A stretch of 64,000 bases of DNA from Globodera rostochiensis (taxonomy: Eukaryota; Nematoda; Chromadorea; Rhabditida; Heteroderidae): contig JAEVLN010000007.1 of assembly GCA_018350325.1 (NCBI GenBank), positions 1,641,109 through 1,705,108 on the forward strand, read 5' to 3'. The notes below the pieces were generated by a model, which was not told the DNA's origin, searched no databases, and saw nothing but the letters and a program-made list of their open reading frames with translations. Below, piece after piece: positions 10,913-22,198 of this stretch. Within the stretch, counting starts at the first letter, position 1, and every line of letters begins with the position of its first letter. The position numbers and the translations under genes were made by a program.

Positions 10913-12101
10913 AGAATCGACGATTCTTTATTGACGGATTGGTTGATGTCTTCGATTTGCGCTTCAGACAGTTTTGCCTGATTTGTTACTGATTTTTTAC
11001 AACTTGTGGCGATAAAATCTTGAAAAAAACTAAAAAACGTAAAAGATTTTCGAAGAATTTTTCTAGAAATTTCGGTAATAGTGTAGTTTGTGCCCCCCCC
11101 CCTTTTGAAAAAATTTATTTTGTTTCAAGTCGAGAAAATGATGTTTCTAGTGGTATTCCGGAACGTAGAATCCGAATCTGACCTCCATTTCGACCCCGGA
11201 CATGAATTCGAACAAATTTATGAAAATTCAAAATTTTCCAAAAATTAATTTTGGCCTCAAAATCATCCAAATATGTTCGAATTCGGGTCCGGGGGAATAA
11301 AAATCAAAAAGTTGAGAATTATCTGGATTTCAAAAATTACATGTCGATTTGGTTGAGTTTAAAAAAAGTTATAGACTTACATACAATTTCTGGCACTGAA
11401 GTGTGCCGTCAAACATGCGATTTAGGGCAAAAATATTCCAATTTAAGGGCTGTTGAAAGATTTTCATATTATTATTTAATTTAATCATTTTAATTTTTAA
11501 GGTAAATAGGTAACTCTAGTAATTTTTTCTTTCGCTATACTTAAAAATTATATTTTGCTAGATTTCGGTATTCCATAATCGCATTTTGTCTCGGATTTTT
11601 GGCACTAAAATCCCAAAACAGGCGCCCAAAATAGCACTATGAAGAACGTTATAGTCCCTCAAACTTGACAAACCCATAGGGGGGTCTTTTGTTCAATTTG
11701 TGGAAAATATTTTTTATTCTAAAAATTGCATTTAAAATATGAATTGTCAAAATTAAATTTTCCCAAAGGGGGAACCCTTTTGGGATTTCATCGAAAATTT
11801 TTCTCTTCAAATTCAGTTGAAATAAACCCGGGGAACCCTTGCTGAAATGCTTATTTTTCTCAACACATTGCCCATTATCAAATTATAAGTATTGAATAAA
11901 TTGCTTTGTTCATTTTAAATTAAAAATTCAAAATTTCCAAAAAAATACCAAATACCGGTCGGTATACCCAAATTTTTTTGGTCGGTATTGGTCCGATACC
12001 GAATACCGACCGAAGCAATTTTGGCATTTTCGGTATTTCCAGATCCAGCATTTTTCAAATTCCGGGCTCTAATAGATATTCCATATTCAGTGGCTACCAG
12101 A
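10913..12101. other. Gene-free interval with dispersed repeats
   Basis: 11130-11300 holds the dispersed GTAGAATCCGAATCTGAC / GAATTCGAACAAATTT repeat that recurs near 41240-41500, 45390-45560, 47690-47790 and 50395-50600. 11425-11520 is an F-family 5' block without a gene. 11950-12010 reiterates ACCGGTCGGTAT / GATACCGAATACCG. No exon is supported. Confidence 0.55.
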
Positions 12102-12364
12102 CAGGGATGGGCGGAAGGAAATTTATTTCAAAAAACGGAAACATTATTTTAACGGAAAACGATAATAAGCTATTAAACAACGGGAATTAAAAAAATTATT
12201 TTTTTCAAATAATTGTTTTAATAAAATATTGTTCTAATATGTAGTGCTTTTTGTAACATGTTGCGATAATTTTTTTTTGACTTAGAAAAATTGAAAACTT
12301 CAAAATTTTTTGTAAGCAGTCTTTTGAAGAATGCATATTTACATATTTTGACCTTTTTGGTACC

Positions 12365-12762
12365 CAAGGGCGTACCCAGGGGGGGGGGCTGTGGGGGCTA
12401 CAGCCCCCCCGAAAATTTTTTTGAGAGAAAACCAAAGGGGGGACTCTTTTCTTTTGCAAAATTTTATAATTTTTGGACTTCCTTAACGAATTGAGTCAAA
12501 AATTCAAAATTTTCTCCGTCGGCGTTTATCGGCACCGCCGACTCACCTCCCTCAAAAAATGCTTGAAAAATTTGAAAACGGCAAAATTTCGAAAATTTTT
12601 TAAACAATTTTAAAAATTCTAAAAAATTTACTGAAAATTGAACTTTTTTGGGGAAAAATTGCTTAACAAAAATGCAATAAAATCCAAAAAAGCACCCCTA
12701 AAGATTGACTTTTTTTTAAATTAGCCCCCCCCCCCCGAAAAAAATTTCTGGGTACGCCCTTG
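12365..12762. mobile_element. hAT-like MITE with CAAGGGCGTACCCAG ends
   Basis: The inverted ends CAAGGGCGTACCCAG are perfect. Flanking 8-mers TTGGTACC and GTGGTACC differ at one base. Poly-G and poly-C tracts follow each end, and the centre holds the CGGCGTTTATCGGCACCGCCG hairpin common to many repeats here. The element at 45053-45332 is a relative. Confidence 0.8.
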
Positions 12763-12779
12763 GTGGTACCCGATAAAAA

Positions 12780-13000
12780 TTGCATTTTTCGGATTTTGTC
12801 CATCCCCGGCCGGGGATCCCCGTTCCCCGGTTTGCTCGTCCCCGAAAACGATCCCCGGTGTGTTCGTCTCCGGTATCCACGTTCCTCGGTTTTAACCGGG
12901 GATCCCCGACATATTCACATATTTTGACCTTTTTATGGTGTAAAATTGTCTAAAAAATACGATGAAAACGCAATTTTGCGTATATATTTTGGGGGTTTTA
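12780..13000 (+). repeat. Duplicated CCCCGG-word block (copy 1)
   Basis: Reiterated GGGGATCCCCG / CCCCGGTTTGCTCGTCCC words, then TTTTATGGTGTAAAATTGT and GCGTATATATTTTGGGGG. The same ordered block recurs at 17690-17890 with few differences. Confidence 0.75.
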
Positions 13001-13461
13001 GAGGAACGGCACCCAACTCGTTCCCCACCCCAACTCGTTACCTTTTAAACTCGTTCCCCTGTATAAAAAAGGCTTTAAACCCCTAAAAATTCTTCAAAAT
13101 TAGTGGGAAAACACGAATCCAAGCTTCTTTGTTGCGTATGTCGGAATCACAAATTTGGGGAGGGGGTCGCAAAATGCGAAAGTACCCATTTTTCTTAAGA
13201 AATTTTGGGAAAAAGTGCTTAAAATATGAATTTCTTCAAGGATTTTTGGGAAAAATGCCTAAAAATACATTTTTCTCAAGAAAATGCCTAAAATAAGGAT
13301 TTATTATGGAAAAATGGCAAAATATGGATTTATTCTCAAAAAAAAGCCAAAATATGAATTTATGTGGACTAATAAGTCGCTCTAATTCTAAAACGAAATG
13401 AATGCTATTTTTGGGCTTCTCTTATGATCCTCTATTCTGCAAAAAAAACATGTTAAAACGG

Positions 13462-13937
13462 CAGGATGACATTTCATACATGCGACATTTCATACATTAA
13501 GCAAAAAAATGACACTTCATACATGAACCCAAAATACGACACTTCATACAAGCGACATTTTATACACGCGACACTTCATACACTAAGCAAAAAAACGATA
13601 CTTCATACACAAACCCAAAATCGACATCTCATACACGCGCTCCGGACCCATCCAAATGCTTTCACTTTTAACTCACAATGGCGAGATGCACTAAATATTG
13701 AACGTAAACAAAAAAAAATTTGAAAAAATATATTCAGACGAAAAATACAAGCCATTTGAACAAGAATAAATATTTTGTGTTTTGATAAAAATATGATTAC
13801 TGTTTGTAAACTGAACCCTAGCCGGCCTAATAGGGTTAGGAAACCCGACTTGAAACCGGACGCGCTTTTTATTATATTAAATATCATATTTTTGCTTAGT
13901 GTATGAAATTTTGGGTGTATGATGAAATGTCGGCGCC
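13462..13937. mobile_element. CATTTCATACA-word element
   Basis: Left sequence GACATTTCATACATGCG and right complement GACATTTCATCATACACC, with shared AAGCAAAAAA and ACCCAAAAT strings, form imperfect inverted termini built of (G)ACA(C/T)TTCATACA words. Flanking 8-mers GTTAAAAC and GTTAATAC match at seven positions. The middle is unique and shows no gene. Confidence 0.6.
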
Positions 13938-13977
13938 CCGTTAATACATAAAAATCCGCGCTCTAGTAATATAAAAC

Positions 13978-14300
13978 ATTCAATCAATAAAAGTAAAATG
14001 GTGAAATCTTTCCATAGCTAATATTTTATAGATTCAGCCGAATGAATAAAATTACAAAGGGCAAAAAGTGCAAATGGGGAAATGCCAAAAAGAGGAAAAA
14101 GTGCATGGAAAATGGTTGGGAATGCCAAATCAATAAAAAGTGCAACAAAGAAGAATGGGGGCATTTTTGCGATCGTCTGTGTAAACAGAAACAGAGAGAC
14201 ATGCAATTTAGGGCAAAAATATTCCCAATTTAAGCGCTGAAATTGAAGATTTTTTCATATTTATTTGATAATTTTAATGTTCAAGATAATTAGGAGGTAA
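13978..14300 (+). repeat. F-family 5' block upstream of F3
   Basis: Contains CCATAGCTAATATTTTATAGATT, one or two GGAAATGCCAAAAAGAGG units, and TTTAAGCGCTGAAATTGAAG, as upstream of other members. It lies 800 bases before F3. 14300-15037 shows no gene. Confidence 0.55.
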
Positions 14301-15037
14301 CTCTAAGAAATTATTTTTCAAAAAATTAGTGATCTTGGCAAGAATTTGAATTTTAATTCATTTTTTCTTAAGAAAATTTTTGAATCGAAATAGGCACTGT
14401 TCGGGTGAAGCCCGAGAACGATTTAAGTGATCATCGCCATTCCCCTCCGTTGACCTCTGTCCACCTATTCCCCACATCATGTATACGTTATGTCTGCCCC
14501 ACATAGGTTAAACCATGTTTTTCGTGCATAACTCACCCAAACAAAGCTGCAGCAAAAAATAAGTTAAATTCTAAAAATCTTAGTCTGTTAATTCCCGCTT
14601 TTGGTAATTCCGAATTTCGAAAATGCCCCATATTTTATACGCTTTGTCATAGGCCAATTATGGAACCCTAAATCAATTTTGGTGCAGCACAAATGTTACA
14701 TAATCGGCACAATCACCCCCTGGCTAACACAGTAGTCAATTTTGGACAATTCTAAAATTAATTTGAAAACTTTTTTCCAAAATTTTATAAGAAAAATGAA
14801 TTAAAAATGAAACCATCTCCCTAAAAATCTAAAAAAAGATAGCTTTCAAATGGTATTAAAATTTAACAATTCGGTTTGTACATACATATGAAAGGTGTTT
14901 TGATAAATCCCGTAATCTCGCGATAAATTAAAATGCGGAATTTGCAGGATTTAACCCGCAAATGCGCTCCCGCATGCCTTTCCGAAAAAAAATGCCGCAG
15001 CGGGACAAATGATTTTGCCGGTCTCTAGCCTGCTTTT

Positions 15038-15097
15038 TTGGGCTAAAATCCGACAAATCTCGTTTAATTAACTGTTATGTTCCCTTTTTACAAGAAA
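15038..15097 (+). promoter_or_regulatory. Conserved 5' leader of F3
   Basis: GGGCTAAAATCCGACAAAT, TTTAATTAACTG and TGTTCCCTTTTTACAAGAAA precede the ATG. The order and spacing are those before F4, F5 and the relic at 2.33 kb. Role as promoter or 5' UTR is inferred. Confidence 0.5.
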
Positions 15098-15403
15098 ATG
15101 GCTAAAATTGGTTTGTGCGCCAAAGTTTGTTGGTTTATCTATGCACAAAGTGTGCTGCTTCAGCTGGTCCATCATAACCAACGTGCCAATGCAGCGGGCC
15201 TGAAAGTGTACATCAGCCCGACCGGGATTCACTACCACGTTAATGTCTATGGCACCCAAAATGGCAACTACGGAAAAATTGCAACCGCAGAAACGAAGAC
15301 AGAGCATCCGAGCGAACGTGAAATAGCTGTGCTGAATAAAAAAAAATTCGATGGTGTGACCGACGTCCGCTTCTCATTCACTCCCACAAACCAACAAGAC
15401 AAT
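15098..15403 (+). CDS. F3: small secreted protein, family member 3 (exon 1)
   Basis: A 102-codon exon ending in phase 0 at AAT/gtaagt. The leader MAKIGLCAKVCWFIYAQSVLL...QRANA resembles the other copies; the core is LKVYISPTGIHYHVNV with ...VLNKKKFDGVTDVRFSF. I could not find an exon 2 of the F1/F2/F5 type in the following 1.4 kb. A last-exon-like segment is at 16888, beyond a proposed transposon end. The copy may be incomplete. It diverges more from F1/F5 than they do from each other. Function unknown. Confidence 0.6.
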
Positions 15404-16880
15404 GTAAGTTTAATGTTAATGATTTGTTTAGAGACAAAATATCGACCAGACAGGTAATTAACGAGTCATCAACATAGAGCCGGGATTTTTATTGACTAAA
15501 AAACGTGAAACTAGTGACCAATAACCTCCCAAAATAGGGGCAAAAACCCCAAAAAATGCCAAAATATTGATTTAAAATGTGCTAAAACTGACCAAATCCA
15601 GTCAATTTTGCGTGAAAATCTACAAAATTTGTCAAGCATTATCAGTTTCCCTCTCACAATTGTAAACATAATATTTCCACATGTTTTGCAAAATCTTTAT
15701 CGTTCAAATTTTAAAATTTTCTCCCGGCAGGGACTCCGCCCATTTTAAAAAAGTTTTGGAATTGTTTACATACCGTAACCCCGGTTTTCGGTTTTTGGGC
15801 CAAAAAACCGGTTTTCGGTTTCGGTTTGGTTAACCGACCGTGACCCACCCTAGTTCAAACCAACGCGAAAAGGCTATTTTTAAGCCGCATTCTTCAAAGC
15901 ATAAGCAAACAGAATAGGTATGCAAAATGCATATAAAATTGAACCCCAAAATATTGATTTAAAAAATTGTGCTAAAACGGACCAAATCCAATCAATTTGC
16001 GTGAAAACCGTCAAATCTTTAATTTAGTTTACTTCTTACAATTGTAAATTTAATATTTTTGATATTTTAAAAAAATCAATAAATTAGGGGAATTTCGATC
16101 TTTTGGGGTGTACTTTTGGTCAAAGAAAAAAGGGTACTTTCGCATATTGCGACCCCCTCCCAAAATTTGCTGAAAAATCATATATGAGGTTTTCAAGAGT
16201 GCTGATCACGAATCTGACAAATTTTTAAGATCTGACAACATCTAAGATTTTAAAAATCTATGATTTTTTATTATTTATTACCATTAATCACACAAAAGGT
16301 AGACACTTAGGGGTTCGTTAGGTTTAGGCCTAAGCCACCCTGGCTTGGGGTTGTTATCCTGAGATGAACCCCTAAGCTCTGGACGGCCTAAGCCTAACTA
16401 ACCAAAATTTGAACTGGTTCAAAACTGATTTAAAGGTCGATCCTGCTAAAATTTTTGCTTGTTCCATCGTTCAGTACCTAAGAAAACCTATATCCCCGGG
16501 AACCATAGTTTTACATATTGTGACCTTTTTATGGTTAAAATTCCTTAAAAAAAGGCAATAAAAACAAAATTTGCATGAATATAAAAATTTTTAAAACTGT
16601 TTACTCCAAAATAGTTTAAATTTTCGGAAATTTTTCGCGGCGGCGCCTATCGGCAGCCTCCGACCCACTCATCTAATTTGTCAGCAGAAGTGAAAACCCT
16701 TATAAACTTAGAGAAAAAAAAATTATGAGAATTTTATCGCCAAGGAGTTACTACTTTCAAACGGAAAACGAAATTCGCCTATCCCTGCTACCAGATGAAA
16801 ATTTTTCAAAATTCATTTAACAGACAAAAAGGCCTCATTTAATGTCTGAAACCCCTCATTTTGAATAGAATACAATGAGG
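15404..16880. other. Repeat-rich interval after F3 exon 1
   Basis: 15765-15850 reiterates GGTTTTCGG / CCGGTTTT and ends GACCCACCCTAG, a hAT-type right end without a visible partner. 16310-16400 is the TAGGCC-word element. 16625-16675 carries the GGCGGCGCCTATCGGCA hairpin. No exon is supported. Confidence 0.5.
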
Positions 16881-16884
16881 CAAT

Positions 16885-16985
16885 TAATTGCTCGACAAAG
16901 TGAAGAATCGACGCCTTTTATCGACGGATTGGTTGATGTCTTCGGATTTGCGCTTCAGACAATTTTTGCCTGATTGATTTTTACC
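16885..16985 (+). pseudogene. Last-exon-like segment of an F-family gene
   Basis: GCTCGACAAAGTGAAGAATC, GACGGATTGGTTGATGTCTT and TTTGCGCTTCAGACAA match 10896-10980 behind F2 over about 90 bases, but two single-base indels shift the frame. It either belongs to F3 or is the remnant of another copy. Whether this segment is coding in any member or is 3' UTR is unresolved. Confidence 0.5.
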
Positions 16986-17104
16986 GACAATAAGATTTAG
17001 CAATATTAAATAATAATTACGGACCTCAAGTTGGTTTTTGACCGTAGGGATTTTGTCAATTCGTCGCATTTGCTGTCCCGTGTTTTGTGGAAAATTTGCA
17101 ATTT

Positions 17105-17343
17105 TGGATAGAAATATAAAACAATCATCAATAAAAGTAATGGTGAAATATTTCCATAGCTAATATTTTCTAAATTGAACCAAATTAACTGCATCGATTG
17201 AATGGTGGGAATGCCAAATTTAATATTTCCTATTCTTTCTAAATTTAACCGAGTGATATTCCAATTCGGAATCTCCTTTTTGGGCTAAAATCCGACAAAT
17301 TCCGTTAATTAACTAATTAATGTTCCCTAGATTTTACAAGAAA
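17105..17343 (+). promoter_or_regulatory. 5' block and leader of F4
   Basis: 17105-17265 is the family 5' block with one GGGAATGCCAAATTTAAT unit. 17277-17343 is the proximal leader (GGGCTAAAATCCGACAAAT, TTAATTAACTAATTAATG, TTCCCTAGATTTTAC). Confidence 0.5.
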
Positions 17344-18079
17344 ATGGTTAACATTGGTTTGTACGCCAAATTTTGTTGGTTTGTCCATGCACAAATTGTG
17401 CTGCTTCAGCTGGTCCATCATCACCAAAATGCCAATGACGTCAATATTCTTGAAGTGTACTTCGACCCGCCCGGTGTTCAATACACCGTTAATGTCTCTA
17501 CTAGAGCCCGGTAAAAAAAAATTTCCGGGAACCGCAATGAAGGTTAAAAAATAATAACCCCGGGATTTAAAAGATTTTCTTAAAAAAGGTCGGCCACTTA
17601 AAACAGATCTTTTGGGTGCTTTTAAAGAAAAATTTTGATTTTTTAAAAAAGGTACACAATAAAAATTGCATTTTTCCACTCAAAAAGGATTTTGTCCATC
17701 CCCGGCCGGGGATCCCCGTTCCCCGGTTTGCTTGTCCCGAAAACGATCCCCGGTTTGTTCGTCTCCGGTATCCCCGTTCCTCGGTTTTAACCGGGGATCC
17801 CCGACATGTTTTTGACCTTTTATGGTGTAAAATTGTTTAAAATACAATGAAAACGCAATCTTTGCGTATATATTTTGGGGGTTTTAGAGCATTAGCAAAA
17901 TTTGGAGTCTGGTTGTTTAGATATGTGCATATTTCCCCAAATCTCATCCAAATTTGGCACTCAAATTAATTTCCTTTTTCCGGCACGTTTTTGAACGGCC
18001 GGCCCTTATTTTGGCTTTTAGGGAATGGCCGCGAATACAACAGCTATTGGAACAAGACCTTTACGATTAAGACACGCAG
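17344..18079 (+). pseudogene. F4: family member broken by a hAT-like insertion
   Basis: Exon 1 runs from the ATG at 17344 through the usual leader and LEVYFDPPGVQYTVNVS to 17501. There TAGAGCCCGGTAAAAAAAA begins; it matches the end of the element at 24105-24282. The frame stops within five codons and the rest of exon 1 (QMIKL region) is missing. An exon-like segment follows at 18022-18079 (TTTTAG acceptor, GCAG/gtaata donor), then the 29-bp array derived from the last exon. The 8-mer before the insertion is GTCTCTAC; I did not find a second copy. Almost certainly non-functional. Confidence 0.7.
17690..17890 (+). repeat. Duplicated CCCCGG-word block (copy 2)
   Basis: Nearly the same order of words as 12780-13000, including the non-repetitive TTTTATGGTGTAAAATTGT tail. 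It lies inside the broken F4. Confidence 0.75.
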
Positions 18080-18102
18080 GTAATAATTGCTCGTTAACGT
18101 GA

Positions 18103-18416
18103 TTTATCGATCGGATTCGCGCTTCAGATTTTTTATCGGTCGGATTTGCGCTTCAGCTTTTTTATCGATCGGATTTGCGCTTCAGATATTTTATCGATCG
18201 GATTTGCGCTTCAGCTTTTTTATCGATCGGATTTGCGCTTCAGATTTTTTATCGATCGGATTCGCGCTTCAGGTTTTTTATCGATCGGATTTGCGCTTCA
18301 ACTTTTTTATCGATCGGATTCGCGTTTCAGATTTTTTATCGATCGGATTTGCGCTTCAGCTTTGTTATCGATCGGATTCGCGTTTCAGATTTTTATCGAT
18401 CGGATTTGCGCTTCAG
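18103..18416 (+). repeat. 29-bp tandem array (11 units) grown from F-family last-exon sequence
   Basis: Each unit is (A/C)TTTTTTATCGATCGGAT plus TTGCGCTTCAG. The unit matches part of the segment behind F2 (ATTGACGGATTGG ... TTTGCGCTTCAG) and the array ends in the same downstream sequence (ACAATTGCCCGATTTGTT). Because 29 is not a multiple of three, all three forward frames are open; I do not treat them as proteins. Confidence 0.88.
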
Positions 18417-18770
18417 ACAATTGCCCGATTTGTTGTTGATTTTATGTTGAAAAAACTAAAAATGTAAAAGATTTTTTGAATAAACTATCGAATTCGGTAA
18501 ATCCTTCCTTGCCTCCTAACAAATATTAAAAAAGTTGAGAAATATCTGGGTTTTTTTATTTACTTCTTGTGATACGGCTAAAACAGGGATGGGGGGGGGG
18601 GATGCCATCTTGGCAAGGCCAGGTTCAAGGACGATTATGTTGATTTTCAAGTGTATAACTCAGATTCAAGTACACTCAAAATTTATATCTTTATTCTTAT
18701 TTCAAAACTGCGTGATTCTGGATTAAAAATTATGCTAGAAAAAATTTTGAAAATATTTCAAATTACAAAA

Positions 18771-19613
18771 TAGGGTTGGGCCCCCGACCCCGCAAATTTA
18801 GGGCATTTTTCATGGTTTTCCCCGACCCCGACACTTCTAACCCCGAAAAACCCCGACCCTGAACCCCATCCCCGACTCGGGGTCGGGGTTACCTAAAGAT
18901 GGCATCATCGAGCGGAAGCCTCAAAATTTCCATATTTTTTAAAATTTTGGTTGTAAAGCTCTTAACAAATTGCCATCAAAAATTCAAATTTTTCTCGGCG
19001 GCGCCTACCCGCACCGCCGACCACCCCCCCCAGAAGTAAAGAATTCTACAAAAAAAATTGCTCCGGCGCCGTTGGATTTGCTTCGGCGCCGTTGGATCCT
19101 CAAAGAGGTTTAAGAAACTTATTGCAAGCTGCGTTAATATAGGGGTGGGTGAAATTCACTTTTAAAAATTTGCCGGGGGGATTTTTACGGATAAATCTGT
19201 ATCCGAAAAAATCCGGGAGGGGCAAAAAACACGGATTCCGGACCCGGAAAAATCCGGCCGGACTCCGGTCCCGAATTAATTATTATTGGTTAGAATTATT
19301 TTCAAAATTGAAATTTTTCGGACATTTTTGGGTAAGGAATTCTGGTTTTCCGGACATTTTTTGGCATCCGGTTACATCCATGATGCTTCCCTTGTCTTCT
19401 ATAATAAGAAAATTTAAAAATTATCAGCACTAATATCAATAAATTTCGGAAATCATTCAAAAAAAAAACAAAAATTTGACCTATAAAATTTTGAAGAAAA
19501 TTTTTAAAAAACCCCGACCCCGACCGATTTGGGTAACCCCGACCCCGACAGTCCTGCCCCCGCAAAACCCCGACCCCGCAATTCCCAACCCCGCACGCGG
19601 GGGCTCAACCCTA
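18771..19613. mobile_element. CCCCGA-word hAT-like element with near-perfect 8-bp duplication
   Basis: Ends TAGGGTTGGGCCCCCGAC and (complement) TAGGGTTGAGCCCCCGCG, each followed by many CCCCGACCCC words. Flanks TTACAAAA and TTATAAAA match at seven of eight positions. The centre contains another nested end (complement of CATGGATGTAACCGGATG at 19366-19383; same word at 34712) and a GGCGGCGCC hairpin. Confidence 0.82.
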
Positions 19614-20429
19614 TTATAAAATGTCCTTTTTAGGTGCCAAAGCACGATCAATCAAATCAAGGACTTCGGGCTCTGGTTAACAAATAATCTGTCCTTTTTT
19701 TTAAAGATTTGTCCTTTTTTGGGGTATCCCAATCTTTAAAATTTGAAATGTCCTTTTTTTAAAGATTTGTACTTTATTTGGAGTACACGTCCTTTTTTGT
19801 CCTTTATTTGAGTTTTCTGGAGCTTTTTGAAGAATTGTTTAAATTTTGAATAATCTTTAGATAGATGGCCAAATTGTTAATTTTCAAGCATTTTTAGCAT
19901 TCTTTTTTGAATTTTCACTTTTTTTTTTAAATTTTCGATACGACCCCTGATGTAAAGCAATTTTTTTTTTCAAAATTTTTCGAAAATTCTATGTAAAATG
20001 CTTCATTTTGCGAAAATCAAAAGCTACATTTTACTTTGGATGACCGGAGAAAAAAACTTTCTGTAGAAAGCCTTGAAAAACAGCTTGGGGTTTTTCGTTA
20101 GTTTTTGGGTGTTTTATGTTTCTTATTTTGTTAATTGGAAAAAATAATTTTTTCGTTTCATTTCCTCAGAAAAAATATTGATTATTTGCCCATCTCTGGT
20201 TACCTATACGCATGATCCAAATTGATTTTTATTTACATCATTTATTTGCAAAAATTACATAAAAAATAAAGCATTTGTTCAAATTTTAATCTTATAAATG
20301 AATAAATAATGTGTAAAAAGCAATTTTGCTATAAAAAAGGTTCAGTTGTAATAAAAAATTTCAAAAATCACATTATTAAGAAAAAATATTAAATATATTT
20401 TTAAATAAAATTTTCAGCTTTCCTACAAA
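19614..20429. other. Gene-free AT-rich interval
   Basis: 19680-19810 repeats TGTCCTTTTTTTAAAGATT. 20170-20200 ends in TTTGCCCATCTCTGG, the complement of a CAGAGATGGGCAAA end. Long T and A runs; no exon seen. Confidence 0.5.
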
Positions 20430-22198
20430 ATGTTTTCAAAAATAATTTTCACTTTTTCTATTTATTTATTTTTTGCAACAACTCCTATAAATTGTGTTGT
20501 TTTTTATGTCAAATCGCTTTCCATCCATAAGAATTACACCGTTCAAATCCGCAATTGTAAGCCAAACGAAATTCTTGAAGATACGATCGATGCTCAAAAA
20601 CAGTATTTCGAATTGGATATTAAAGAAAAAGAATGCTTAGAGGGTCGTTTGAACTTCGTGGTAGATGCTTAACAATTTAAATTAATTTATTAGTTATTTT
20701 AGATAAAAGCCAATAGTAGAAAGACAAAAGTGCCAAAGGTAGGTTTATGCCATTTTTGCGCGGGCCCGGCGAATTGGCACAAAAAATTGCGCACCGTGAA
20801 AAAAATAATAATCAAGGATAAACTGTAGTAAACGCCCCGCTCCAAAACGAATGATATACCGATCGCTTTGTCGACGAGCAAATCGGAAAAATGGATCAAA
20901 AGTTTAGGAAATGAGTTTGAATTTTTACAACTTAAGCTCTCGCCGAGACAAATTGATCAAATGCCATTTGGCTACCGGCCGGTTGAGTCCCAGTGTAAAA
21001 AGGACACTTTAGTACCCGGATAATAGAATAGAAACGTTAGACTTGAGGTTCCTTAGGCTTAGGGTCCTACGGTGTGCAATTCTCCGTGTTGGTGCGCAAT
21101 TCTCCTAGACTCACTTTTTGCATTTAATTACATTATAAATTATTAATTGTTTTAATTTTGATTTAATTTTATATTATTGATTCAAATTTTTAACTGCCAC
21201 CACAAAAAAATAGGCAAATTAAAATTTTATTTATTTTTCTGAGTCTCTCGTCAAGTATAATTAACGCTTTTTTTATATTTAAGGTCAAGACTTTCGAATT
21301 TCATAGCAATTTTCTCAAACGTGCTTCAAGCATTTTTGTTGACATTGCAAAACCAAGGCAAATTGTCTTATCAACAAATTACTCCACTTCTAAAGACATT
21401 GGTAAACAAACATTTTTAATTTGTGTTTTAAATTATTTAAAAATAAAGGTTTATTAAAGAGTGATAAGTTAAAAAAGTAAACACAAAAAGTGTCATTATA
21501 AAAAATAATAAACTTGATTTAATTTGATCTTCAAGTTTTTTGATATATTTGATAATTAAATCTTTTCTTGTCTTTATTTTGGAAATTCTAATAAAATGTA
21601 AACGAAAGGCGTTGAAATAAAAATTTGAAAATGACCAATTGAAATGCATGCTTATTCACTGTTTTAAATGCAAAATTATTTAACAAAAAATAAATAAAAA
21701 GTGGCACCCAATTTTTTAAAAATCAATTTAAAAGGGTTCTGAAATTTTGTGACTGTTGGACTTTTAAGAGTCCGGCGGCTTGGCAATTGTTGAAGCGATA
21801 GCTTACTGTAACATGGAGCAAAAGCCGACCGATATTATTGTGTTTGGAAATAGCGCAGGACACCAAAACTCCGAATCATTCGCCTTACCAGTGGCCAATT
21901 TGGCAATGTCAAAAAATTGTACGGAGAGAACAGTTTTGTTGGAAATATTGCTGAATGATGGGACATCGGTGAAAATTAAATCATATAAAATTATAATCTT
22001 TTTGAATAAAGTAAGTTTATATAATTTAAATAACATTGTTAAAATTTTAAATTTAAATAAACAAATTTCAAGAGGATTCTCTATGTTCATGAACCTGATT
22101 TTGGCACTTTCAAAACAATCAATGTAAATTTGGAAACTGCAGCTGCTTCGATGACGTCAGATTCATTGTTTGATAAAGTGCAGAATTTGCTCGGCTAG
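20430..22198 (+). CDS. Secreted protein of unknown family, 238 aa, four exons
   Basis: Exons 20430-20660, 21284-21401, 21769-22010 and 22073-22198, all joining in phase with canonical splice sites (phases 0, 1, 0). The first 22 residues (MFSKIIFTFSIYLFFATTPINC) are a signal peptide. The rest is compact with few cysteines, one N-glycosylation sequon in each of exon 1 (NYT) and exon 3 (NCT), and an acidic-amphipathic C-terminus ending LFDKVQNLLG. The exon 1 pattern (hydrophobic leader, FYVKSLSIHKNYTVQI, YFELDIKEK, RLNFV, phase-0 donor) resembles F-family exon 1, so it may be a longer distant relative; exon 2 is not alike. Function unknown. Confidence 0.72.

Larger units (their letters stand above)
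12102..16787. mobile_element. hAT-like element, 4.7 kb, 8-bp target duplication CTACCAGA
   Basis: The left end CAGGGATGGGCGGAA and the right end (complement CAGGGATAGGCGAA) are flanked by identical 8-mers CTACCAGA at 12094-12101 and 16788-16795. Both ends carry AACGGAAAACG words. No transposase is visible. Inside are another hAT-like element (12365-12762), a duplicated CCCCGG block, the CATTTCATACA element and exon 1 of F3. The ends are convincing; that everything between arrived together is not, because an F-like last exon lies just outside at 16888. Confidence 0.6.

Noticed and set aside
18103..18416. CRISPR array
   Set aside because: Units are contiguous with no spacers and the context is eukaryotic; the same holds for the 6.1-8.3 kb array.
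18087..18467. Three overlapping ~100-residue forward frames with a repeated Arg/Phe/Ser pattern
   Set aside because: Products of the 29-bp array, same residues in rotated frames.
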